This document shows, one piece after another, positions 47,038-55,025 of a stretch of 64,000 nucleotides of DNA. Both the position numbers and the translations under genes were made by a program. The stretch covers positions 248,001-312,000 of the forward strand of contig NZ_MUNQ01000009.1 of assembly GCF_002001165.1 (NCBI RefSeq). The letters run 5' to 3'. Numbering within the stretch: the first letter of the stretch is position 1; the number at the start of each line of letters is the position of its first letter. The notes beneath the pieces were generated by a model. The model had not been told where the DNA came from. It saw only the letters and a program-made list of their open reading frames with translations, and searched no databases. This DNA is from Rhodanobacter sp. C05. GTDB lineage: Bacteria; Pseudomonadota; Gammaproteobacteria; Xanthomonadales; Rhodanobacteraceae.

Positions 47038-47673
47038 ATGAGCGACGAATACATTTCCGAAGACAAGTACTGGGGTGACTGGGGCGTTATCCAAAAATCC
47101 GATGGTGGCATGTTCGATTTCGACGACGTCAAAGATCAGCCGCTCGAACGAGTGTGGACCATCGTTGATACCGGTGCTTACGAAGATGAAAACTGGTACG
47201 CCATGCCGGGGTTTCACATCGTAAACAAGCTTGGCTACATCATGACCCAACGCGAGTGGACTTCGGACACTCCTGATGCCATCTATTTTCGGCATGAGGA
47301 CGAGGACGATGGCGAGCGCCAAGTCTTCATTTATCAGTACCGTGACGCCTCGAACTACAAGGCCGGCGGTATGTTGCTTCTTTACGGCGCAAGCCGAGAC
47401 GTTGAAGAAGATCTAATCCGCGAGTGTTGTGACGCGGATGGATGCTTCGTTGCCGAGCAAGTCGGAGTGCCCGCACTGTGCAATCAACTCTTCGCCTTTG
47501 GTGGTGGTCCTACCGATGACGATCACGCCTTCCATGAATTTCAGGAGCTTCGACCGGCTACGGCAGAAGAAATTGCTTCGCTCCCGTTGTGGGGTGGTTT
47601 GCGAGACCTGACGTGTCGATTCCTTCGCACGGAGGGCACATGGGATTGCTCGTTGTCTCCAAACTGCTGCTGA
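47038..47673 (+). CDS. Acidic protein of unknown function
   Basis: 211 residues from ATG 47038 (MSDEYISEDKYWGDWG). Very rich in Asp, Glu, Tyr and Trp (FRHEDEDDGERQVFIYQYRD), no signal peptide or membrane helix. Ends with a cysteine-containing tail (GTWDCSLSPNCC). Base composition is lower in GC than the flanks. I do not recognise the family. Position next to two nuclease-like genes and between two copies of a repeat suggests an accessory gene, perhaps an immunity or anti-nuclease factor; this is speculative. ATG 47008 is an alternative start. Confidence 0.6.
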   Translation: MSDEYISEDKYWGDWGVIQKSDGGMFDFDDVKDQPLERVWTIVDTGAYEDENWYAMPGFHIVNKLGYIMTQREWTSDTPDAIYFRHEDEDDGERQVFIYQYRDASNYKAGGMLLLYGASRDVEEDLIRECCDADGCFVAEQVGVPALCNQLFAFGGGPTDDDHAFHEFQELRPATAEEIASLPLWGGLRDLTCRFLRTEGTWDCSLSPNCC

Positions 47674-47714
47674 TTCGATATGGGCATGGCATAGTCACTA
47701 GCGTTGGATACGCT

Positions 47715-48073
47715 CGCCTGCGCAGCAGGCGTACAGAGTGCGGGCCAGGATGGCCCGCCGCTCTACCCGGGGCCCCTGTGCGGCGGTGAGCTGGGGACGA
47801 CAGGCCGCGTAGCGGGAATCGGCAGGAGGCCGATTCCTTTTCGCCAGCACAGGGATGTGCTGTCGAAAAGCCCGGCCACAGCTCACGGACTTGCCGGGCA
47901 TGGATGCCCGGCAAGCGCCAAGCGGGGTGTCGTTTTCTCTTGGTTACTTCTCTTTTGGACAAGCAAAAGAGAAGTGACTCGGGCCGCGCAGCGGCACGAA
48001 AGCTCTTTACTGTGGATGCTGATTCAGCGGCGGGCATTGAGCTGAAGGCACTGGGCCCCAGCCTGCGCTGGGG
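47715..48073. repeat. Multi-hairpin intergenic element
   Basis: At least seven perfect hairpins follow each other: CGCCTG/CAGGCG (47715-47731), GCGGGCC/GGCCCGC (47740-47758), GGAATCGG/CCGATTCC (47815-47837), CAGCACA/TGTGCTG (47845-47862), TTGCCGGGCA/TGCCCGGCAA (47891-47914), ACTTCTCTTTT/AAAAGAGAAGT (47946-47975) and CCCCAGC/GCTGGGG (48056-48073). No gene fits. Similar elements recur between genes in Xanthomonadales. It separates the accessory pocket from htpG. Confidence 0.75.
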
Positions 48074-48138
48074 TGACGGATAGGTGGGATTTTCGCGAGC
48101 ACCTACCCCCAGCCCTCTCCGTCAAGAGGGAGAGGGCG

Positions 48139-48165
48139 AAAAGAAAAGCCCACCGAATGGCGGGC
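48139..48165 (-). terminator. Terminator of htpG
   Basis: On the minus strand, GCCCGCC-ATTC-GGTGGGC (48165-48148, one mismatch) is followed by TTTTCTTTT. It lies about 30 bases after the htpG stop codon. A classic intrinsic terminator. Confidence 0.8.
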
Positions 48166-48193
48166 CTCTTCATATCGGCAAGGCGCCCCGCAC

Positions 48194-50062
48194 CTACCCC
48201 AGCAACACCCGATTCATCCTCTGCACAAACGCCGACGGGTCCGGCAACTGCGCGCCAGCCGCAATCTCTGCCTGTTCCAGCAACAGCATGGCCAGATCCT
48301 TCGCCTTCGCCTCGTCGGCTTCCGCCTCGACGCGCTTCAACAACGCGTGCTGCGGATTGATCTCCAGCGTCGGCTTGTTGTCCGGCATGTCGTGGCCGGC
48401 TTCGCGCAGCAGGCGCGCAAGATGTGGAGCCATCTCGTAATCGGCAAGCGCGAGGCACGACGGTGAATCAGTTAGGCGGGCGGAGACGCGCACATCGCCG
48501 ACGCGATCGCCGAGCAGGTCCTTGAGCTTCTTGACCAGCGGCTCGGCCTCCTTCGCGGATTTCTCCTGCTTCTTCTTGTCCGCCTCGTCCAGCGGCAGTT
48601 CGCCCTTGGCGACGTTTTGCAGTTTCTTGCCGCTGTATTCGCTCAAGCTGCCGAGCATCCATTCGTCGATGCGGTCGGACATCAGCAGCACTTCGATGCC
48701 CTTGGCCTTGAACGCTTCCAGCTGCGGGCTGCCCAGCGCGGCGGCGTAGCTGTCGGCGGTGATGAACCAGATGGTGTCCTGGCCCACCGGCATGCGGCCG
48801 ATGTAGTCGTCGAACGAGACGGTCTGCGCGTTGCCTTCACCCTTGGTCGAGGCGAAGCGCAGCAGCTTGGCGATGCGCTCGCGATTGTTGGCGTCTTCGC
48901 TGATGCCTTCCTTGAGCGTGTTGCCGAACGCCTTGTAGAAGGTGACGAATTTCTCCGGCTCGTCCTTGGCCAGCTTCTCGATCAGGTCGAGCACGCGCTT
49001 CACGCAGGCGGACTTGATGCGCTCGAGCTGGCGGTTCTGCTGCAGGATCTCGCGGCTGACGTTGAGCGGAAGGTCATCTGCATCGACCACGCCGCGCACG
49101 AAGCGCAGGTAGTTCGGCAGCAGTTCCTCGGCCGCGTCCATGATGAAGACGCGCTTGATGTAGAGCTTGAGACCCTTGCGCTCGTCGCGGCCACCCATCA
49201 TCAGGTCGAACGGCGGCTGCGACGGGATGTACAGCAAGGTGGTGAAGCTCTGGCTGCCTTCGACGCGGTTGTGCGTCCACGCCAGCGCGTCGTTGAAATC
49301 GTGGCCGAGCGACTTGTAGAAGCTCTGGTAGTCCTCGTCGCTGATCTCCGACTTCGGCTTGGTCCACAGCGCCGAGGCGGCGTTGATGGTCTCGAATTCG
49401 TCGGTCGGCATGCCGTCCTTCTCGACCGGCATGCGGATCGGGAAAGCGACGTGGTCGGAGTACTTGGTGATCAGCGAGCGTAGCTGCCAGCGCTTGAGGA
49501 ACTCGTCCTCGTCGGCCTTCAGGTGCAGGATGACCGACGTGCCGCGCTCGGCCTGCTCGACCTGCTCCAGCGAATACTCGCCCTTGCCGTCGCTCTCCCA
49601 CTTCACGCCCTCGCTCGCCGGCGCATCGGCGCGACGGGTGATCACGGTGACTTTGTCGGCGACCACGAAGGCGGAATAGAAGCCCACGCCGAACTGACCG
49701 ATAAGCCGTGCGTCGGCCTTCTGCTCGCCCGACATCGCCTCGAGGAAGCGCTTGGTGCCGGAGCTGGCGATGGTGCCGATGTTCGCCACCACTTCGTCGC
49801 GGTTCATGCCGACGCCGTTGTCGCGGATGGTGACGGTGCGCGCATCCGGATCCCAGCTCACGTCGATATGCAGCTCGCTGTCGCCGGCCATCAGCTCGGG
49901 CTTGGCGATCGACTCGAAGCGCAGCTTGTCGCAGGCGTCGGAGGCGTTGGAGATCAGCTCGCGCAGGAAGATTTCCTTGTGCGAGTACAGCGAATGCGTG
50001 ACCAGGTGCAGCACCTGGGCGACTTCGGCTTCGAATTTGCGGGTTTCGGCGGGTGCGGTCAT
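48194..50062 (-). CDS. htpG: Chaperone HtpG (Hsp90)
   Basis: 622 residues. GHKL ATPase motifs are visible: LRELISNASDACDKLR (with the Mg-binding Asn), RDNGVGMNRDEV, GQFGVGFYSAFVV and GTSVILHLK. Middle and C-terminal domains follow to LPDPSAFVQRMNRVLLG. It remodels client proteins with ATP under stress. Length matches E. coli HtpG (624). A terminator follows. I see no clear sigma-32 promoter in front of it, where the sequence is filled by hairpin repeats. Confidence 0.98.
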   Translation of the reverse strand: MTAPAETRKFEAEVAQVLHLVTHSLYSHKEIFLRELISNASDACDKLRFESIAKPELMAGDSELHIDVSWDPDARTVTIRDNGVGMNRDEVVANIGTIASSGTKRFLEAMSGEQKADARLIGQFGVGFYSAFVVADKVTVITRRADAPASEGVKWESDGKGEYSLEQVEQAERGTSVILHLKADEDEFLKRWQLRSLITKYSDHVAFPIRMPVEKDGMPTDEFETINAASALWTKPKSEISDEDYQSFYKSLGHDFNDALAWTHNRVEGSQSFTTLLYIPSQPPFDLMMGGRDERKGLKLYIKRVFIMDAAEELLPNYLRFVRGVVDADDLPLNVSREILQQNRQLERIKSACVKRVLDLIEKLAKDEPEKFVTFYKAFGNTLKEGISEDANNRERIAKLLRFASTKGEGNAQTVSFDDYIGRMPVGQDTIWFITADSYAAALGSPQLEAFKAKGIEVLLMSDRIDEWMLGSLSEYSGKKLQNVAKGELPLDEADKKKQEKSAKEAEPLVKKLKDLLGDRVGDVRVSARLTDSPSCLALADYEMAPHLARLLREAGHDMPDNKPTLEINPQHALLKRVEAEADEAKAKDLAMLLLEQAEIAAGAQLPDPSAFVQRMNRVLLG

Positions 50063-50100
50063 GGGTGGATGTTCCGTTTGATGCGTGGATGTTCTGGATC

Positions 50101-50227
50101 GTCATTCCGGCGCAGGCCGGAGGCGTGCTTCATTTCTTCGTCATTCCGGCGAAGGCCGGAATCGCATTTCGACTTTGAGAGCGATTCCGGCCTTCGCCGG
50201 AATGACGACGTGGGGCCGGAATGACGG
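50101..50227. repeat. Cluster of REP-like palindromes
   Basis: The unit GTCATTCCGGCG(C/A)AGGCCGGA occurs in direct and inverted orientation three to four times. The best pair forms a 28-bp perfect hairpin (50138-50165 with 50181-50208, 15-base loop). These are repetitive extragenic palindromes common in proteobacteria and lie between htpG and htpX. Confidence 0.85.
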
Positions 50228-50254
50228 ATTGGGAAGTTTACGGTGCAACCGTGC

Positions 50255-51148
50255 CTATGCGGCGTTCTGCAGCGCGGCGATCCGCTCGTCCAGCGGCGGA
50301 TGGCTCATGAACAGTTTCTTGAAACCCTCCGCCAGCGGGCCGGAAATGCCGAACGCGGCGATGGTGTTGGGCAAGGTGCTTTCGCCGTGGTTGGCCTGCA
50401 GCCGTTGCAGCGCGGAGATCATCGCGCCACGGCCGGCGAATTTGGCGCCCGCAACATCGGCCCGGAATTCGCGCCAGCGCGAGAACGCGGCCACGATCAT
50501 CGAGGCGAACAGGCCGAATATCACCTGCAGCACCATCACCACCACGAAGTAGCCGATGCCACCGCCGCCGCGGTCACTGTCGCGCCCACCGGACATCCAG
50601 CTGTCGACCGCGCGGCCGACGATGCGTGCGGCGAGGATCACCAAGGTGTTCAACACGCCCTGGATCAGGGTCAGCGTCACCATGTCGCCGTTGGCGACGT
50701 GGCCGATCTCGTGGCCGAGCACGGCGGTGACCTGCTCGCGGTCCATCTGCTGCAGCAGGCCGGAGCTGACCGCGACCAGCGAGCTGTTCCTGGTCATGCC
50801 GGTGGCGAACGCGTTCATTTCCGGCGCGTCGTAGATCGCCACCTCGGGCATGCCGATGCCGGCGTTCTGCGCGTGGCGACGCACGGTGTCGACCAGCCAG
50901 CGCTCGGTCTCGTTCTGCGGCTGGGTGATCACCCGCGCACCGGTCGACCACTTGGCGATCGTCTTGGACATCGCCAGCGAGATGAAGGCGCCGCCCATGC
51001 CGAACACGGCGGCGTAGGCCAGCAGGCCACCCATGCCGCCGTAGCCGCGGGCCGCTGCCATCTGGTCGATGCCGAACAGGTGGCAGACGATGCTCAGCAG
51101 GAGCAGGACGGCGAGGTTGGTACCGATGAACAATGCGATGCGACGCAT
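50255..51148 (-). CDS. htpX: Membrane zinc metalloprotease HtpX
   Basis: 297 residues from MRRIALFIGTNLAVLLLLS. Two N-terminal membrane helices are followed by the M48 zinc motif in AVLGHEIGHVANGD and two further helices; the distal Glu ligand lies in RWREFRADVAGA. It degrades misfolded inner-membrane proteins alongside FtsH. Divergent from gluQ. An extra N-terminal 8 codons to 51172 are possible but less typical. Confidence 0.97.
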   Translation of the reverse strand: MRRIALFIGTNLAVLLLLSIVCHLFGIDQMAAARGYGGMGGLLAYAAVFGMGGAFISLAMSKTIAKWSTGARVITQPQNETERWLVDTVRRHAQNAGIGMPEVAIYDAPEMNAFATGMTRNSSLVAVSSGLLQQMDREQVTAVLGHEIGHVANGDMVTLTLIQGVLNTLVILAARIVGRAVDSWMSGGRDSDRGGGGIGYFVVVMVLQVIFGLFASMIVAAFSRWREFRADVAGAKFAGRGAMISALQRLQANHGESTLPNTIAAFGISGPLAEGFKKLFMSHPPLDERIAALQNAA

Positions 51149-51279
51149 GGCTGTCTCTCTTATGGCAGTCATGAAGGGGATGCACGCTTGGTGCGTGAGA
51201 TGAAAATTCGGGGCTCAGAGGCACCGTTTCAAGGGTCGACGTCACCTGCCGAGCGCACTGCGTACCCTAAAATGACCGC

Positions 51280-52146
51280 ATGACCTATCGCGGCCGCTTC
51301 GCCCCCTCGCCCACCGGGCACCTGCATTTCGGCTCGCTGGTGGCTGCGGTGGGCAGCTGGCTGTGCGCACGGCATGCCGGTGGCCAGTGGCTGCTGCGGA
51401 TGGAGGATATCGACCCGCCGCGCGAGGTCGCCGGCGCGGCCGCCAGCATCCTCGCCGCGTTGCCGGCCTTCGGTCTCGATGCCGATGCGGCGCCGCTGTT
51501 CCAGTCGCAACGTATCGCGGCGTATGACGAAGCCTTCGAACGGCTGCGCGCGGCGGACCGGGTATTTCCCTGCTGGTGCAGCCGCAACGATCTGGCCGGT
51601 GCGGACGGCATGCATCGCGACGGCCACTGCGTCGCCCGCGCCAGGCAGGATCGACCGCCCGCGTGGCGTCTGCGCGTACCGGACATCGAGGTGACTTTCG
51701 ACGATGGGTTGCTGGGGCCTCAGCGTGAGAACCTGCGCGAGAGCGTGGGTGATTTCGTGATACGCCGGATTGAAGGCTTCTACTCCTATCAGCTGGCCTG
51801 CGTGGTGGATGATGCGTTCCAGGGCATCACCGAAGTCGTGCGCGGCAGCGACCTGCTCGACTCCACCGCGCGGCAGATCTGGCTGCAGCGCTGCCTGGGC
51901 ATGCCGACGCCCGGGTATCTGCATTTGCCGCTGGTGCTGGATGCCGAGGGCTACAAACTGTCCAAGTCGGACCAGGCCCATCCGGTCGATCCGGCTGCAC
52001 CGCTGCCGGCATTGCGGCAGGCCCTGGCCTTCCTGTCTGTACCGGTGCCGGCGGTCAGGATGAACGTGCCGGATTTGCTGGCCCATGCGCTGACAAATTT
52101 CGACCCGGCACTTTTGCCGCAATGCAGCGGTCACTCTGTCGCCTGA
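51280..52146 (+). CDS. gluQ: Glutamyl-Q tRNA(Asp) synthetase
   Basis: 288 residues, a truncated class I GluRS catalytic core without anticodon-binding domain. The HIGH-like motif is in GRFAPSPTGHLHFGSL, the KMSKS-like motif is KLSKSDQ, and a zinc site begins CWCSRNDLAG. It attaches glutamate to queuosine in tRNA-Asp. In many relatives dksA is next to it; here it is not. Confidence 0.95.
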   Translation: MTYRGRFAPSPTGHLHFGSLVAAVGSWLCARHAGGQWLLRMEDIDPPREVAGAAASILAALPAFGLDADAAPLFQSQRIAAYDEAFERLRAADRVFPCWCSRNDLAGADGMHRDGHCVARARQDRPPAWRLRVPDIEVTFDDGLLGPQRENLRESVGDFVIRRIEGFYSYQLACVVDDAFQGITEVVRGSDLLDSTARQIWLQRCLGMPTPGYLHLPLVLDAEGYKLSKSDQAHPVDPAAPLPALRQALAFLSVPVPAVRMNVPDLLAHALTNFDPALLPQCSGHSVA

Positions 52147-52251
52147 AACGCTATAAAGCATGAACAAGCCGGCCCTCCATGGCATCGGATTGCAGCAATC
52201 TGCTGCCATGATCCCGGACCCACAGCCCTCTGCTTTACCTCACAGGAGATC

Positions 52252-52998
52252 ATGGACATGACACAGCGCACGGCATTGGTCACGGGCGGCACCGGCGGCA
52301 TCGGCAGCGCGATCATCCGCTACCTCGCCAGCCAGGGGCACCGGGTCGCCACCAATTATCGCGACCAGGCCAAGGCCGAGGCGTGGCACGACGCGATGGC
52401 GAAGGACGGGATCGAGGTATGCATGGTGCAGGGTGACGTCACCGATCCGACTGCCTGCGACGCGATGATCCGTGCGATCGAGGAAAAATGCGGTCCGATC
52501 GACATCCTGATCAACAACGCCGGCATCACCCGCGACAGCACCTTCCACAAGATGAACTACCAGCAGTGGACGGACGTGATCAGCACCAACTTGAACGCCT
52601 GCTTCAACGTCACCCGCCCGGTGATCGACGGCATGCGCGCACGCAAGTGGGGCCGCATCGTGCAGATCAGCTCGATCAACGGCCAGAAGGGCCAGTACGG
52701 CCAGGCCAACTACGCCGCGGCGAAGGCCGGCATGCACGGCTTCACCATCTCGCTGGCGCAGGAGAACGCGAAGTTCGGCATCACCGTGAACACCGTCTCG
52801 CCCGGCTATGTCGGCACCGACATGGTGATGGCGGTACCCGAGGAAGTGCGCGAGAAGATCGTGGCGCAGATCCCGGTGGGACGTCTCGGTCGGCCGGAGG
52901 AAATCGCCCATGCCGTGGCATTCTTTGCCGGGGATCAGGCCAGCTGGATCACCGGCGCGAACCTGGCGATCAATGGTGGGCATTACATGGGTTGGTGA
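52252..52998 (+). CDS. phbB: Acetoacetyl-CoA reductase (PhaB-like)
   Basis: 248 residues. Short-chain dehydrogenase with the cofactor motif TGGTGGIGSAI, NNAG in LINNAGITRDSTFHKM and the catalytic Ser (SSING), Tyr and Lys (YAAAKAG). The SPGYVGTDMV segment and overall length match NADPH acetoacetyl-CoA reductases of polyhydroxybutyrate synthesis; no phaC or phaA is adjacent, so a housekeeping SDR role is not excluded. ATG 52258 is an alternative start with better spacing to AGGAGA. Confidence 0.88.
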   Translation: MDMTQRTALVTGGTGGIGSAIIRYLASQGHRVATNYRDQAKAEAWHDAMAKDGIEVCMVQGDVTDPTACDAMIRAIEEKCGPIDILINNAGITRDSTFHKMNYQQWTDVISTNLNACFNVTRPVIDGMRARKWGRIVQISSINGQKGQYGQANYAAAKAGMHGFTISLAQENAKFGITVNTVSPGYVGTDMVMAVPEEVREKIVAQIPVGRLGRPEEIAHAVAFFAGDQASWITGANLAINGGHYMGW

Positions 52999-53023
52999 GC
53001 GTGTTATTGGATTGTCTAGGGAG

Positions 53024-53133
53024 CCTCGAAAACCATCGTCATTCCTGCGAAAGCAGGAATCCTGCCACTGAATCCAAAGGCACTGGATCCCTGCTTTCGC
53101 AGGGATGACGAGCAAAAGCCCGGTTTTTCGAGG
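53024..53133. repeat. Nested palindromic repeat
   Basis: Inner arms CGTCATTCCTGCGAAAGCAG.. (53037-53062) and ..CTGCTTTCGCAGGGATGACG (53085-53110) differ at two positions that would form G-U pairs. An outer pair, CCTCGAAAACC (53024-53034) and GGTTTTTCGAGG (53122-53133), encloses them. It follows phbB and may end its transcript. Confidence 0.75.
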
Positions 53134-53141
53134 TCCCCTGT

Positions 53142-53206
53142 GGAGCGCACCCTGCGCGCAATGCCTTTACAGGCGAGGCAGGAGCATCGCGCACAGGGTG
53201 CGCTCC
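53142..53206. repeat. Second palindromic repeat, adjacent family
   Basis: GGAGCGCACCCTG... (53142-53164) pairs with ...CAGGGTGCGCTCC (53184-53206) with two mismatches in 23 bp. It abuts the tcdA stop codon at 53206. This GTAGGAGCGCACCCTGTGCG type of repeat recurs in Xanthomonadales genomes. Confidence 0.7.
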
Positions 53207-53991
53207 TACCGATCGAGCAACTTCTCCAGCACCTTGCCCACCGCTGCAAACGCGAACGCACCAGTGACATGCGTAGCGGCACCGAGGCCACCACCACAAG
53301 CCAGATTCAATGCGTCGCCACCCGGCGGTCGATTGCCGCACACGGTGCCGTCCGGCTGCGGGTACTGCACGTTCTGCAGTGAGTACACCGCCGACACGCC
53401 GAAATAGCGATCCGGGTTGCGCGGAAAGTTGAAGTCAGTACGGAGCTTTTTGCGGATCAGGCTGAACATCGCGTCGTGCTCGGTGCGTGACAGGTCTCGC
53501 ACACGGATCTGCGTGGAATCGGTACGCCCACCGGCCGAGCCCACGCTGACGATCGGCAGCTTGCGGCGACGGCACCAGGCGATCGTCTCCAGTTTCACCC
53601 GGAACGCATCGCAGGCATCCAGCACGATGTCGTAGCCGCGATCGAGCAACTCGTCCAACGTGGACGGGGTAAGGAATCGTTCGATCGGCTCCAGCTGGAT
53701 CGCCGGATTGATCGCCTTCGCCCGCGCCGCGATCACGCCGACCTTGGACTTGCCGAACTCGCCATCCAGCGCATGCAGCTGGCGGTTGGTGTTGGACACG
53801 CAGACTTCGTCGGCGTCGATCAGGGTGAGCCGGCCCACGCCGCTGCGCGCCAGTGCCTCGGCCGCCCACGAACCGACGCCACCGATGCCGATAACACAGA
53901 CATGCGCCTGCGCCAGCGCGGCCACGCTGCCGATGCCGTACAGGCGTTCGACGCCGGCGAAGCGTTCGGCCGGAAATTCCACCTTACTCAT
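53206..53991 (-). CDS. tcdA: tRNA threonylcarbamoyladenosine dehydratase
   Basis: 261 residues, a ThiF/E1-like enzyme. The nucleotide motif GIGGVGSWAAEALARSG, then DADEVCVSNTNRQLHALDG and DACDAFRVK, are characteristic. It converts t6A at tRNA position 37 to the cyclic form ct6A using ATP. Stop lies at the edge of a palindromic repeat. It is divergent from the small cytochrome gene. Confidence 0.93.
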   Translation of the reverse strand: MSKVEFPAERFAGVERLYGIGSVAALAQAHVCVIGIGGVGSWAAEALARSGVGRLTLIDADEVCVSNTNRQLHALDGEFGKSKVGVIAARAKAINPAIQLEPIERFLTPSTLDELLDRGYDIVLDACDAFRVKLETIAWCRRRKLPIVSVGSAGGRTDSTQIRVRDLSRTEHDAMFSLIRKKLRTDFNFPRNPDRYFGVSAVYSLQNVQYPQPDGTVCGNRPPGGDALNLACGGGLGAATHVTGAFAFAAVGKVLEKLLDR

Positions 53992-54140
53992 GTCGACATG
54001 CTACGGGGCACTTGGGGTTGTCTGCGATGTCACGGGATGATCCTGTTGCGGTGTAGCCGCCATTATCGCGCTTGCGTGGATGCAACGCATCGGCGCGGGT
54101 TATTCTTGCCGCCTTCCCTGGCAGCTGTGGAACCGAATCG

Positions 54141-54530
54141 ATGCGCGTCGCTCTGTTGCTCCTGCTGGGCCTGGCGATTGGCGTGATCGGTACGGTCAAC
54201 GTCATGAGTACGCTGAGTGCACGCAATCCGATGCCGAAGGCGGTGATGCACACCATGGGCTATCACATGGGCGAACTGGGTCATGCGCTGAAGGCGAAGC
54301 AGTGCGAGGCGGCCAGCATCCAGCATCACCTGCAGCGGCTGCAGTCCACTGCCACCGACATCGTGCCGGTGTTCGGCGTGACCGAAAAGGACTTTACCGA
54401 CGACGCTAGCCAGTTGCAGGACCATCTGCAACTGGCGCTGCAGGCGGCGCCCGCGGATTGCGCGGCGCTGGCCGCGGTGATCAAGCCGATCGACGACACC
54501 TGCAAGAGTTGCCACCAGAAATACCGTTGA
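54141..54530 (+). CDS. Small cytochrome c'-like haem protein
   Basis: 129 residues. Signal-anchor (VALLLLLGLAIGVIGTVNVM), four-helix composition, and a C-terminal haem motif CKSCHQKYR (C121-H125), the position used in cytochromes c'. The chain is shorter than a full cytochrome c' after signal removal but of that pattern. Expected in the periplasm, electron transfer or gas binding. Its 3' side meets a repeat. Confidence 0.8.
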   Translation: MRVALLLLLGLAIGVIGTVNVMSTLSARNPMPKAVMHTMGYHMGELGHALKAKQCEAASIQHHLQRLQSTATDIVPVFGVTEKDFTDDASQLQDHLQLALQAAPADCAALAAVIKPIDDTCKSCHQKYR

Positions 54531-54536
54531 AACCCT

Positions 54537-54650
54537 TGCCCCTCCCCCTGCCCGCAGGGGGAGGTTGGGAGGGGGTTGTCCGAGCTTGCAGTGAAGATCA
54601 AGAGCAACCTCTCCCCGGCCTTCCCCTGCAAGCAGGGGAGGGAGCACTTC
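54537..54650. repeat. CCCCTGC/GCAGGGG repeat pair
   Basis: Two related stretches with opposite orientation: CCCCTCCCCCTGCCCGCAGG (from 54540) and CCTTCCCCTGCAAGCAGGGG (to about 54638), each a hairpin, joined by an AACCTCTCCCC / GGAGGTTGGGAGG pair. It lies between two convergent genes and may act as bidirectional terminator. Confidence 0.7.
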
Positions 54651-54652
54651 TG

Positions 54653-54955
54653 TCAGAAGCTGACTTTCCCGCGCAGCATCTGCCCGTACATCACCCAGTC
54701 GCCGAGCAGGCTGTACAGCGGATGCTTGAACGTGGCCGGGCGGTTCTTCTCGAATACGTAGTGGCCTATCCAGGCACAACCGTAACCGGCCACAGGCATC
54801 AGCCATAGCCAGCCGAGCTGACCGGTCAGCAACGCCACCACCAGCACCACGATCACCAGGCTGCTGCCGATGAAATGCATGCGGCGACAGCTGCGGTTGC
54901 TGTGTTCGGTCAGGTAGTAGGGATAGAACTCGCTGAAACTGGTGAAGCCGGACAT
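54653..54955 (-). CDS. Mpo1/DUF962 family membrane protein
   Basis: 100 residues from MSGFTSFSEFYPYYLTEHSN. Two hydrophobic helices flank a short loop, and histidines EHSNRSCRRMHFIG, GHYVFEKNRPATFKHPLYSLLGD match the DUF962/Mpo1 pattern, whose yeast member is an iron-dependent dioxygenase of 2-hydroxy fatty acids. Bacterial function unproven. The longer frame to 55423 is antisense to nothing but lies in the pirin gene's shadow and is rejected. Confidence 0.82.
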   Translation of the reverse strand: MSGFTSFSEFYPYYLTEHSNRSCRRMHFIGSSLVIVVLVVALLTGQLGWLWLMPVAGYGCAWIGHYVFEKNRPATFKHPLYSLLGDWVMYGQMLRGKVSF

Positions 54956-55025
54956 GCGAAAGCCCTGACGGTTCGACCCGGACAGCGTGACCCGGCCGCG
55001 CTGCTGTTGCAACTGGCGGCGCGGG

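Noticed and set aside
47715..48073. Hairpin chain as a CRISPR array
   Set aside because: Stems differ in sequence and no repeat-spacer periodicity exists.
50101..50227. REP cluster as an attachment site or insertion sequence
   Set aside because: No integrase or transposase gene and no target duplication; short palindromes only.
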